Shown piece after piece: positions 10,627 through 20,885 of a stretch of DNA of 64,000 bases (the stretch's first letter is position 1; each line of letters starts with the position of its first letter). Under the pieces are notes generated by a model, which saw only the letters and a program-made list of their open reading frames with translations, ran no database searches and was not told the DNA's origin. A program made the position numbers and the translations under genes. The DNA is from Teratosphaeria epicoccoides (lineage: Eukaryota > Ascomycota > Dothideomycetes > Mycosphaerellales > Teratosphaeriaceae): positions 1 through 64,000 of the forward strand of contig JADDMT010000093.1 in the NCBI GenBank assembly GCA_021401465.1, in the 5' to 3' direction.

Positions 10627-11966
10627 CTAGATCTTTGCATTGCGCTTGCGTTTAGCGGGTCCGTACTGCTCTCGCAGCCACCACGTCCAGTCTTCATCGA
10701 TCATGACTCGCTGTTTCGGGCTCAGATCTGCTCGAGCTTGTTGCTCTTCTGCCTCCTGGTCCCCCCACTTCTTCAGCTCTGCTGTGAGCCACTCTGCAAA
10801 CAATTTAGCCACATGCTCGGGCTGCTCAAAGGGCACGAAGTGGCTCCCTCCCTGAATCACTCGACTGAGAACCCTGCCCTCCGCGTATCCGCCACTCCCA
10901 CCAATGCCTGTGCCGACAACTTCGAGCTTATCCTGTTGCCCACGAGGGCTGCCCGCAGCCATATGGGTTTTCGAGCCGTAGAGAAGAAAGAGGGGTGGTG
11001 CTAGAAGAGGCAGCTGGGCGAAGGTCTGGGTGGCACTTGGTTGATAGAATGGATTGTCTTTCGGCTGCCGTGCAATGTCCAAATCAGGATGGGCGGTTCG
11101 AGTGGGCTGGAAGAAGGTCAAGGGGGTACCACGGCGTGGGTAAGCGGCCCTCCCAAAAGCGAAGGACTCTTGATGTTTGGTTGTAAGTGTGGTTATGCGG
11201 CCGGGTTCGTCGTGTATCAGAGTTGGCGTCTCCCTGAGACCATACTTCAGGTAGAGCGCGAGAACGGAATCGTCCCACGAACGCACGATGGGCGACTTGC
11301 GAAGAGCGACTTCGGCCTCCTCCTTGGATGGCCAGACATCGGCTTTGAAGCCAAGGCCGTACGCGCCCTTGAAATTCATCTCCTGAGGTGTTTTATTTAT
11401 CACGGGTTCGACAGAAAATACACCGGAAAGTAGACGAGGATGAAGCAGTGCCAGATTTATCATGACAGTCCCGCCCATACTGTGGCCAAATCCAACGATG
11501 GGACGGGGCATTTCGCGGCGAAAGTAGTTGACCATACACAGCAAGTCTCGCGCATGGTCAAAATATGAAGCTGCCAAGTTTTAGCCGAGTCTCAGACCGA
11601 AATGAGAAAAGGATAGCCAGTACGTTCTGTACCAATCTTCCGCTCGTTCAACACGCCGCTTGCATTTTGATTTGCGGCATCTGCGATCCAAATGCCTCTG
11701 ATTCTGAACGAGTTGGAGCTGACCGCGCTGCTTCTGAGCAGGTGATCCCACAATGGTTCGTACAGCTCCTTCGGAAAGCCGCTTGCGTGGCTCGCGATGA
11801 TAGTGACATCGCCCGGTTGCACCGGTTCATGGACATCACGTGGGACATAGTGCTTGACTGCTAGCACCAGTTCGTCTTCTTGCGACTGTGATGTACCACG
11901 GGCATAGTGTCGAATGTGCTGGCCGGGCACAACGTGCTCCGTGCACGTAAAGTATTTGCGCGACAT
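10627..11966 (-). CDS. Alpha/beta hydrolase with peroxisomal-type C terminus
   Basis: Two exons (11966-11624, 11570-10627) give 428 residues; the splice joins GTE to PSYFDHARDL, a conserved block. The nucleophile elbow is GHSMGG with Ser145. A strand followed by EPV may carry the acid residue, and GGSHFVPFE near the C terminus supplies the histidine. The family includes the AKT2-like hydrolases found in fungal secondary-metabolite clusters, many of which are peroxisomal. Consistent with this the protein ends in Ala-Lys-Ile, which fits the PTS1 pattern (S/A/C)(K/R/H)(L/M/I), preceded by a basic KRKRN stretch. So it may act in peroxisomes on a CoA ester or lactone. That location is inference. 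It is convergent with the P450 gene and divergent from the A-T-MFS gene, with a 465-bp shared promoter region. Confidence 0.88.
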
Positions 11967-12431
11967 GGTGACAATCTAGGAGGTGCTACTGGGAGCGGAG
12001 AGCGTCCAGAAGAGCAGCTGTCAGTTCGTCAAAACCGTACCCGTACCTTCGGGAGTTAATATCGGATCCCGCTCGCTCCTGCATGCTCGACTTTCGAGTG
12101 TCGATCGCACTCGTATGGAAAAGCCAATGATCATGAATCGATAAGTTGTACGGCTTGCATTGTTCGTATTGGGCATGGTCAGAAATCCTCTGCCAGGATC
12201 GACAGCAGCCACCACCAGCGCCATGACAAGATTTCGAGCGGGTCACCGGCAGTGCCTCTGCCACAACCCGGCACTGAGGTCGTTGGTGTTCACTGTTAAC
12301 ATCTTCCATCCGAAGAGCACAGGCTGGACGTCAAGGGAAAAGCACAGGTCCAGCTCGAGATCCGCAGCTTCGGCCGGAAGAACTCGTCGTTCCGACCACC
12401 ACATTTGCGGGAGACCACCGAGTCAAAAACG
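11967..12431. promoter_or_regulatory. Divergent promoter region, hydrolase / A-T-MFS
   Basis: This spacer separates two divergently transcribed genes of the cluster and must contain both promoters. I see no strong TATA box and no clear palindromic Zn2Cys6 site. Two short open frames here are not credible genes. Confidence 0.45.
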
Positions 12432-15400
12432 ATGAATGAGGCCTACGGCAAGCGTCTGTTGATACACCTCATTGACGACCGGGCAGCGATCGATCACAGC
12501 CGGCCATATGCGTCAATCCCATGCTCGCGCAATCCTGTCGACGGATTTCTCGATGTCAGTTATCGCACATTTGCCAATGCCATCAATCGAGCCGCGACAT
12601 GGCTGCGGCACCAGTTTGGCGAGAGCGAGGACCTCGCCACTATCGCATACATCGGCCCGGCTGACTTGAGGTATCACGTCCTCTCGCTGGGAGCGACCAA
12701 AAGCGGCCATGTTGTATGCGTCGCTTGCTCTATGTCATCGGCACGTGCCTGACTTGAAAGTAGATGTTCTTCCCATCACCACGCAACAATGTTGAAGCTC
12801 ATGAAGCACTGCTCGAGCAGGCTGGCACCACGCGAATCGTCACTGATCTGCCCCCAGCACACCATATCTTCGGCACCATCGCGAGACGTTCCATGGTGCA
12901 TGCTCCTGCCCCCAGCCTTGGGAAACTACTGGACGCTTCTCCGGTTGCCCCCATAACCGTGTCTGCAACCTTTGAACAATGGCGCTTCCGACCCTGGATC
13001 TTGCTACATACCTCTGGTTCGACAGGACCGCCTAAAGTCGTGCCCATTAAGCACGGTATGGTATCTGGCATCGATGCCTATCGTCTGACGCCGCAAAGTG
13101 ACGTGGCGCCTCGCTATGGGAACATGAGGGTTTTTATTCCCTTCCCGCCATTCCATATTGCTGGTATCAATTATTCGCTGCCGATCATGTGCTGGTACGA
13201 CAGCACTGCTGTGTTTCCGCCAGTCGGAAGTCCATTGACTGCGGAGCTTGTGCACCAGATGCACGTACACGGAAAGGTGTCCCATAGCATTCTTGCCCCG
13301 TCGCTGATTGTTGACCTCGCAAAGACACCCGAGCACCTGGAAGCGTTGAGCCATCTCAGCGGCTTGACTTTCTCGGGCGGGCCACTTCCATCCCACACGG
13401 CAATGGAAGTAGTACGGAGAGTCCCGCTCGTATCGTCTATGGGTGCAACGGAATACGGTGGCATCCCCATGGACTCTACCAAACCTCCGACGTACTATGA
13501 CTATTTCAAGTTCAATGAGGACCTCGCCGGGCTAGAATTTCGAGAGTCGGAACAACCGGGTCTTTACGAACTCGTGTTCGTGCGTCGCCCCGATGAGCTG
13601 AGCCAACTGGTGCAGACGATATTCGTGACCTTCCCGGACTTACAGCAATATCACACCAAGGACCTCTATAGTAAGCACCCATCCGAGCCCGGTCTCTGGA
13701 AGTATGAGGCCCGATTAGACGACGTCGTCGTGTTCTCTAACGGCGAGAAGCTTAATCCGATTCCAATGGAAGGAGCAATTACTTCTTGTCCCGCAGTGAA
13801 GAGCTGCATAGTGGTCGGCCAGGGCAGATTCCAAGCTGCACTGCTAGCGGAACCCGAGGACGAGGGCCAGTCGCGAGGAGAGTTTCTTGGGCAGCTTAAA
13901 CCATATATCGATACTGCGAATCGCTTGTGCCCTTCGTACGGCCGCATCGATCCGGAAATGCTGTACGTCGTAAAAGGCGAAAAGAAGCTCGCGAAAGCGG
14001 CGAAGGGCAGCATTCAACGAGCACGAAGCAATGCCATCTTCGAGACTGAGATCGCGCAGCTCTATAGTAACCAACGTGAAGCCGCACGATCCACACAGCC
14101 GCAGCTAGTGATTAGTACGAGCTCCAGAAACGAGACGGAGAAGTCGCTCTCGGCTTGGCTGCTGCAGGACTTCGAACTGACAAATCTGGCCGTTGGGCAA
14201 GATCTTTTCTCTTTGGGTCTTGACTCACTTCAAGTCATCAATCTGACCCGCGCCATCAACGCGTCAATTCCACCGCGATGCCCAAAAGTTGATCCAGCGA
14301 TCGTCTACGACCACCCGACCGTTTCGGAACTCGCAGCAGCTTTGCAGCAGCATGTCTCTCCGGGGCCGCACACCTCAACCACTAACCCTGACGACGTCGA
14401 TTATGCCGCCGATACCAAGGATTGGACAGCAATGGAGAAGCTGTACATGGAATTGCGCAGTCCAAGATCATTTGACACCACGCCTTCCCGCGCCTACCAC
14501 GCGCTGCGGTGGACCTTTTCCCCACCAATCTTCCCCCCAGATGGTGGGCTCATAGCCTGGTCGCAGGTCCTGGCGTCTTTCCTGATCAACATGAATAACT
14601 GGGGCTTTGTCAACAGCTTCGGCGTCTTCCAGGCATACTACGAGAGCGTGCTCCTGCCCGGCTCTAGCGCCACAAGCATCTCATGGATTGGAACCAGCCA
14701 AGGCGCTCTGCTGCTGATTGTCGGCATCATCGCCGGGCCGCTGTTCGACAAAGGCTACTTCAACATCGTCTTCGTGATCTCCAGTGTGGGTGTCGTCCTT
14801 GGAATGGTGGCCCTCAGCTTCGCAAGCACATATTATCAGGTCATGCTCGCGCAGGGCATCTTTGTAGGCATATGTCTGGGACTCCTGTACATACCTTCCG
14901 TGGCGCTGATTTCCCTGTACTTCAGAGATTGGAGAGGCACGGCTATAGGGTTGGCTACCGCCGGAGGAAGCGTCGGAGGGGTGATCTACCCGGTCGTCTT
15001 CGCACGGATCCTCGATGCAGTGGGCTTTGCTTGGGCGTGCAGGATCATTGGATTCATATCGCTGGGAACGCTTGCCGCGGCGGCACTCATAATTCGCCCT
15101 TTCAGCGCACGCTCTACGGGTGTGCGGCAGCTCTTCGATCTCGAAGCCTTCCGGGATCTCCCGTACGTGACCTTTCTCATCGGCGGCTTCTTGGTATTCT
15201 CTGGCGTTCTCGTCCCTTTCTTTCTGGTAACGGCATATGCACGTACCGTGGGCGCGGATACAAATTTCGCATTCTACTGCGCTACCATTTTGAACGGCGC
15301 GCAGTGCCTAGGTCGCATCCTGCCAGCAGCACTCAGCGACTATTCACGCAGGCCTGGCGTCCCAGGGCCCGAGACCATCTTGCTTGGCGCTCAAGTGGTC

Positions 15401-15748
15401 GCGGCCATCTTGGCGTTCTGCTGGATCGCAGTGCACAGCCTGGGCGGGTATGTGGCCTGGCTGGTGATCTACGGCTTCGTTAGCGGAATGAACGTTACGT
15501 TGGCTGCTGTCGTGCTCCCGTACGTATGTCCAAGCATGGCCGTCCTCGGGACACGACTTGGGATGCTGTACGGCGCCTCCGGGGTTGGTTTTCTCATCAG
15601 CACACCTGTGGCGTTGGCGACGAATACTGCTTCTGGAGGTTATCTGGGCAGTCAAGTCTGGATTGGTGTCTGCTGCATGGCCGGCGCGTGTGTCAATGTC
15701 GTGACTGCCAGAGAGGCCCGGCGACGAAGGCGGTTGTTTGAGAACTAA
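12432..15748 (+). CDS. Fusion protein: NRPS-like adenylation + thiolation domains + MFS transporter
   Basis: Two exons (12432-12713, 12764-15748) give 1,088 residues with no stop or frame break. The 50-nt intron has a CTGAC branch point and joins KSGHV to MFFPSPRN, both inside a conserved A-domain block. A domain: ATP loop TSGSTGPPK near 177-185, GATEYGG, HTKDLYS...RLDDVVVFSNGEKLNP near 390-425, and A10 lysine in AKAAKGSIQR near 505. T domain: SLGLDSLQ with phosphopantetheine Ser582. The usual R domain is absent. Instead, after about 60 linker residues, FPPDGGLIAWSQ opens a complete monocarboxylate-transporter-like MFS of about 12 helices (about 683-1080). The fusion would tether a carrier-bound acyl substrate to the cytosolic face of a membrane transporter. 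An in-frame ATG at 14432 could alternatively start a separate 438-residue transporter, but no stop, terminator or promoter space precedes it. Confidence 0.88.
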
Positions 15749-16429
15749 AGACCGCGGGATAAGCATGTAACGTGATTGTTCGGGCTTGCGAAGACTGTCT
15801 GGCAGAGCCTTGTAGAGACATGATTGCTTTACATGCTCATTTCTCTCTTTTGGCCTTCTCCAGATGCAAGACTACGCTGCATGTGGATCACTACCAAACA
15901 GTCAATCAAATGCTCTATTAAATTATTAATAGAGGTTTATTTTCGACGCCTTGTACTTACTAAGCACGCCAAGCAGTGCTCTTATCGCTTATCGCACCGT
16001 CGCAGAGTCCCAACAAGATTTTACTTGAGATTATCCAGTCACCACAGCACAACTCGGCGACGCGCGGAACCTTCAAACAACGTGCGCTCCGCCACGTCCG
16101 AGACGCGCAGACACGCGCACGTCCATCATCCAGAGGTCCCGAGGCATACATATGGCCCGATCAATACCTGCGCGGGTGGGACCGGTGCGTTCCCTGCATG
16201 CTGATGAGCTGGCAGAAAGGTGGGAGGTGGGTTGCGGCGGGCAGACGTGTCAGCCCGGCGAATGAATGAACAATGCCTGATTGCACAGCTGCTCAGCTAT
16301 AGCTGCGCACGATATAACCATCACCTCAACTTCCCATCACTGAAAAAGGTAACTTTCGCCCTCTGCTGACACACTCGAAACACCTCCGTTGTCATTTGTA
16401 GCGACAGCAAGACCCCGCACAACGACAAA
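15749..16429. other. Intergenic, AT-richer, with one hairpin
   Basis: The 3' flank of the cluster. No gene is recognised. The stretch around 15880-15950 is noticeably richer in A and T than its surroundings and includes a perfect inverted repeat listed separately. Confidence 0.45.
15913..15934. repeat. Perfect 9-bp inverted repeat with 4-base loop
   Basis: CTCTATTAA and TTAATAGAG flank the loop ATTA, about 165 bp past the stop of the A-T-MFS gene. It could form an RNA hairpin in the 3' untranslated region or be a relic of a small transposable element; the sequence alone does not decide. Confidence 0.6.
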
Positions 16430-17236
16430 ATGAGCAAGGCGAGCTTCCTCGCTGCCTTCCATCGCCAGCAGGCTTTTAAAGAATCCCACCCACGAAGAGC
16501 TGCTCCGATCGCGTGTCTGCGCCCATTTGATCTCGGTGAGGCAAGATCGATGCCGACAATGGCGAGCTCAGCGAAAGCCGCCGCGACGGTCGAGGAACAT
16601 GAACTCGAGCCACAACCGGAGCTGGAACTCGCCAACTGCTCACTCTTCACCGCGTACGGCGTCAATCCTGATCTCGCGAGGTGGTTCAAGCAGAATTGTG
16701 CCTCCAGCGCACATCTTTCCACCCAGCACGAGATCTGTCTGGACAAAGACGACGACGACTCAGGTCCCACTTGCGTCATCTGCCAGGATACGACCGCAGG
16801 CTGCTTCCTCTATGTCGCCTTGCCGTGCTGCCAACAGGTTGTCGGAGACGAATGCCTTCTGTCATGCTTCGTAGGTGGCGAGATTAGCAATGTCAAAGGC
16901 ACAAGGTCGAGGATGCTGGCCAGCACTACGTGTCCTTGCTGTCGTGCGGATCTGCTACCCAAGCCTACTGTGTTTCACACATCGTGGGAGGACGAGCAGG
17001 AGGAAAGGGCGTTGGCGGCGATCATGGAGGAGAGTAGGGCCTGGATCACGAATCGGCCACCGCCCCCAGTGGCAGATAGTTCGCAACGGGTGAAACCAGA
17101 GGTCAAGCGGAAGAAGCGTGGAATTCTGGAGGCGCTGCGTCTGAGGCGTCGAGCTTCCGCAAGTCGTAGCCCTCGGACTGTGGAAGCTCATGTGCTCGAG
17201 GGTGAAATCACAGATGAAAATGGTCTGATGGGTTGA
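16430..17236 (+). CDS. RING-like zinc-binding protein, hypothetical
   Basis: An intronless frame of 268 residues starts at an ATG with AAAATG context. The centre (about 120-185) has cysteine pairs in RING order: CVIC, then LPCC, DECLLSC, and finally CPCC. In a standard RING finger one of the middle ligands is His; here Cys or other residues replace it, so it is RING-like rather than a certain E3 ligase. The N terminus is Ala/Glu-rich and disordered, and the C terminus is basic (KRKKRG, RLRRRAS) and could direct nuclear import. If it is a ligase it would recruit an E2 through the zinc module. No close neighbour suggests its substrate. Confidence 0.6.
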   Translation: MSKASFLAAFHRQQAFKESHPRRAAPIACLRPFDLGEARSMPTMASSAKAAATVEEHELEPQPELELANCSLFTAYGVNPDLARWFKQNCASSAHLSTQHEICLDKDDDDSGPTCVICQDTTAGCFLYVALPCCQQVVGDECLLSCFVGGEISNVKGTRSRMLASTTCPCCRADLLPKPTVFHTSWEDEQEERALAAIMEESRAWITNRPPPPVADSSQRVKPEVKRKKRGILEALRLRRRASASRSPRTVEAHVLEGEITDENGLMG

Positions 17237-18475
17237 CTAGACGAATTATTTGGTGGCGCTGGCAGAGCGCGACGCCAAGTTCCACAAGGCGGCCCAACCT
17301 TCAAGAGCCCAGCGGAGCAGACCACGCTTCAACCGCTTCCTCGACCCGGTAACAGCCTTCCGAGTGCCCCAGTTGCCATCAATCTTGGATTTAGAGGCCA
17401 GGCGACTCACTCGCCACAATGCCAGGAATCACACAGAGCCCACCTCATTCATGTCCCGCGCTGCCGACATGACTGCGATCCGCGATGCCTCCTCAAGTGG
17501 CTCTACAAGTATTCCGGGAGACGCAGATACTCTACATAGGGTCTCGCTCTGGAAATCCCTGTACTTCTGAGGCGGCATAGAATGATGGCGAGGGCGCCGC
17601 GCTGCGAAGCAGGATCCAAGGGTAGGGATCTATGTTCGACTCGCCTCGAATGACCTTGTCTGAGGCGCTGTCGCGTGGTGTACTCTTTGACTCGTGACCG
17701 GTCTGAGCGGCTGGAATGCTGGGATTCCGCTCCGTCGAGATTTGGACACGCTGAGTTGCGCCGCCACAGTCATCAGGGGGCTTCTCAAGGCTGTTGCAGC
17801 ACTTCGCTGTGGCTCGAGCGCGCGGTCATGGTCATTTGAGCCTTGGAGGCCTCAGTTGGTGGATGAAACCTGGCTCAGATCGCTGACCTCGCTGTCCTGG
17901 CTATGTACATGTACTGCAGGGCGTCACAATCTGAACCTTCAAGCCACCGCGCACCATTTCATTTGCTAGACAATCCCCGTAGCTTGTCCGCTGACACTGC
18001 GCTTCACCCACGTCATCGAGTGAACGAGCCCTCAATTCTCCTCGTGCAAACTCGGTCGCACCCGCGCCACGCGCCATCGCAACTGATCAGAGTGCCGTCC
18101 CGCTGCTCTGGACCCCTGCGATCGGTACCATGGCGGCTCACTCTTCAGCTGGCCTTGGCTCTTTTTGAAATCGACAGACATCGTGCTGATTGTAATCTAA
18201 TGCTCCAGTTTCCGTGCAAGCCCTGAACATTTGATGAGGGCGCCGAAACTGGTATTGGGCTCCAGTCCGTGCTTGCCGCGCAGACTATTCGGTAGACTTC
18301 TTGTCAGCTCACTCTGGACTGAAGCATGCGCGCTTCGCCAAAGTCACCTCGACGGTGAGGCCCATGCTTTGATCGCGCCTAACTTCACGTCACTGGCTTT
18401 CAGTCGCTGATTGCAAACATCAAAAGCTCGTGGCGTGAAATCCGAGATCGCTGCCTGGGCTTTCGCCTCCCTGCA
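17237..18475. other. Intergenic, no convincing gene
   Basis: A 1.2 kb spacer between two plus-strand genes. One open stretch directly after the RING-like gene (about 17250-17570) has fair composition but no ATG at its beginning and no recognisable domain; it might be a decayed exon. The rest shows nothing. Confidence 0.4.
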
Positions 18476-19433
18476 ATGAAGTGGCCTCTGCTCTGCAATC
18501 TCCTTCTCAAGGCGACATCCACGACTCATATCTACCTTGAGCCAGCAGCCGACTCAATTCCATCATCAACCGACCAAAAAACAACAACGACTCAGTACAA
18601 TGCAGCTTTCTCTCACCATTGGGCGCTCCTCGCGATCACCACCGCCCTTGCAGCCGCAATACCGATCACCGACGGCTCTTCAGCATTCGCGGAGCGGGAT
18701 AACACTCGATTCGGCAATGCCTTCGTTACCGACTGGACTGCAAACAAGAGGAACTGGATCCGGGAAGCGACCATCACACTGATCTTGCCAGCTCTGAACA
18801 GCCCTCGAGTCTCCGGGTCAGCTTTGGGCTTGTGGCCAGGTATGTCGCTTTGGGGAGCTCTGAAGCCCAGCCTATGTGCTGCAGGCATCGAAACACCTGC
18901 AGGTGATGTCATCCAAGGTCTCGCGATCTCGGACGTCGATAACTATTATTGTATGCACGACCAGGGCGAGTGGTGCATTGTCGCGGCTGCTTTTGTGGGC
19001 GGAAAGATGCAATACGGTGCCAATGCCTCTGCGAGCGCAGGCTCGAAGTGAGTCAGCCCACGTTCAGAAACTTCGACCTTGTCGTCAGCGTACCTGACCT
19101 GTTCGTAGGGTCACATTTCAATACGTCTACAACGCCATGTCCTCTTCCCACGAGCAGTACATCGGCATTGGGGGGACCGTGGTGTCCTCCATCTCGACAC
19201 CGTTGAACCACGCTCAGAAGTGGGGTACAGCGATCGAGTGCCAGACGCCTCCGCGTGGCACCATCGATGCGCACCAGTATCTTGATACCATGGTGGTGCT
19301 GGAGGCAGCAGATCCGGACTGGTTGTCGGCACCATACATCCAGGGCTCCAATCAGGATATGAAGTCAGCTGATGGAGGATACACCACCTGGACTGCAGAT
19401 ACCATCTGCATCGACGCGTACACGTTCCCGTGA
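18476..19433 (+). CDS. Secreted beta-rich protein, unknown family; N terminus possibly frameshifted
   Basis: Two exons (18476-19047, 19109-19433) join in frame as GSK-VTFQYVYN across an intron with a CTGAC branch point; from the first ATG this gives 298 residues. The body shows LWPGMSLWG, DVIQGLAISD, QGEWCIVAAAF, IDAHQYLDT and a Cys-containing C-terminal strand. I recognise this pattern from uncharacterised secreted Dothideomycete proteins. The expected signal peptide is odd. An ATG at 18600 starts MQLSLTI, the usual opening, but the hydrophobic core ALLAITTALAAAIP continues in another frame, as if one base were missing near 18620. Using the upstream ATG at 18476 places that core about 45 residues inside the protein. 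Either the gene is a young pseudogene, the sequence has an indel, or export is unusual. Confidence 0.6.
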
Positions 19434-20015
19434 AGGGAGGACCGTCTGGGTTCGTGGTGGCGATGGTGGCACACTGCTTAAAGTATCAGCTGGTGATAGC
19501 ATTGAGCACAGTCATAGACTGCGGGCTTGTGCTGCTGTTGCACAGGCAGACCAGGGCGCTGGCCGCTGACGAAGCCGATCAATGAGATTTGAGGCCGAAG
19601 CGGCAAGGAATCAGCTGTCCGGATTGATAGCCGGGACTGCCAGTGAAGCATGCTGGCTATTCAGAATAGCTGCTCAAGAGGTCGTGTCAATCACGTTCAC
19701 GATCAACACCTGCTGGCACGTCAGCCATATCAGAGCTGTAATGCAGACTGCTCACACTCCCCGCGAAATGGCACACCCGGTGCTTCGCTGGTCTTCACGG
19801 GCACGCGTATCGCAATCTTTGCGCATGGTCACGCCCATAACTCGCGGCGCGGGCAGGTCATGCCCAAGCTCGCCAACGCAGCTGCAAACTCGTGGTAGCA
19901 AACATCGCGGTGAATATTGAGCGCAAGCCTGTGTCGAGGCCAGCATGTCCTTTCCCCGCCATCAAGTTCGATTTCAAAGTCTGAGTCTCATACAGTCGAC
20001 TCGCCGCTTCTTGAC
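19434..20015. other. Intergenic, no gene seen
   Basis: Spacer between two plus-strand genes. Open frames here are short and without domain signs. Confidence 0.45.
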
Positions 20016-20885
20016 ATGTGCCAGTACAACTTGGCCGTCTTCGGCTGCGGCCACGGTACGTCAATCGATCCAGAGATGGCTCAATGGAACATTTGACTGA
20101 CATCAATCGCCTTCACAGACTTCTCCTTTGTAGAGAAATGTGACAAGACCTCGACCGGCCAAGACAAGTACTCCTCGCTTCAAAATCCATGCAGCAAAGC
20201 CAGACAAGAGAATGCACAGAGCATTCGGGGACGATATACCTCACAGGAAAGAGACCAGCATCGCCAATTCTGTCCCGAACCGCATCTGGACAGCCGCAAC
20301 CCGACCTTGGAAGGCGACTACGAGAAGGCCTCCAAGCACGAAATCATCGACCAAACGACCAATTCATTTTTCGGTGGCAATCTGTGCCCATACTGCGAAG
20401 AGGGCGAATGCTGGCTCGTCCCCTGCTTCTGTGGCTGTTTTCGACTGCTCTGGATCGAGAGGCGAGGGCAAGCGAGCACATTGATGCCTCCACCCGCAAG
20501 CATGATCAGGCCTACCCCAATGCTGGATCTCACGACCTGGCGGATCCAGCTTCCGCAAAAGATAGCCTCAACTAGGATCTTTGAGTCTGGCGCTGCCGCT
20601 TCGCGGCCTACGCCTGAAACACCTGAGTCCGGGGCCGCTGGCCAACAACCCCGCAGTGTGACCAGAGGGGAAAGGATGGATTGTCACCAGCAAAGTCACT
20701 CGAGCCCATCGACGAGCAGGGTCTCTTCGTCCTCAACATCTCATCCCTCCGCGTCTGGCCCTCCCGGTAGTGGAGGCTCCTCGAGACGCGCAGCGGACTG
20801 CGCCTGTTGCGTCAGTGCCAGGGTAAAATGCGATGTTCAGAAGCCCTGCGGCCGTTGCAGGGATTACAATCTGGGATGCTATTAG
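20016..20885 (+). CDS. Cys-rich protein with N-terminal zinc-ligand block and C-terminal Zn2Cys6-like motif
   Basis: Two exons (20016-20055, 20119-20885) give 268 residues; the 40-base first exon encodes MCQYNLAVFGCGH. This opening, a Cys at position 2 followed by FxCGH, belongs to a group of uncharacterised filamentous-fungus proteins that I recognise only by pattern. Exon 2 adds KCDK, FCPEPH, and the dense cluster CPYCEEGECWLVPCFCGC, then a Ser/Pro-rich disordered region. The last 30 residues contain six cysteines with the spacing of a fungal binuclear cluster (C-x2-C-x6-C-x5-C-x2-C-x6-C) ending at the stop codon. A DNA-binding role would be surprising at a C terminus with no dimerisation region. 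Zinc binding is the safe inference. Confidence 0.6.

Noticed and set aside
17250..17570. Open stretch after the RING-like gene considered as its second exon
   Set aside because: No GT-AG pair of acceptable length joins it in frame to the RING-like gene, and it has no ATG at its start.
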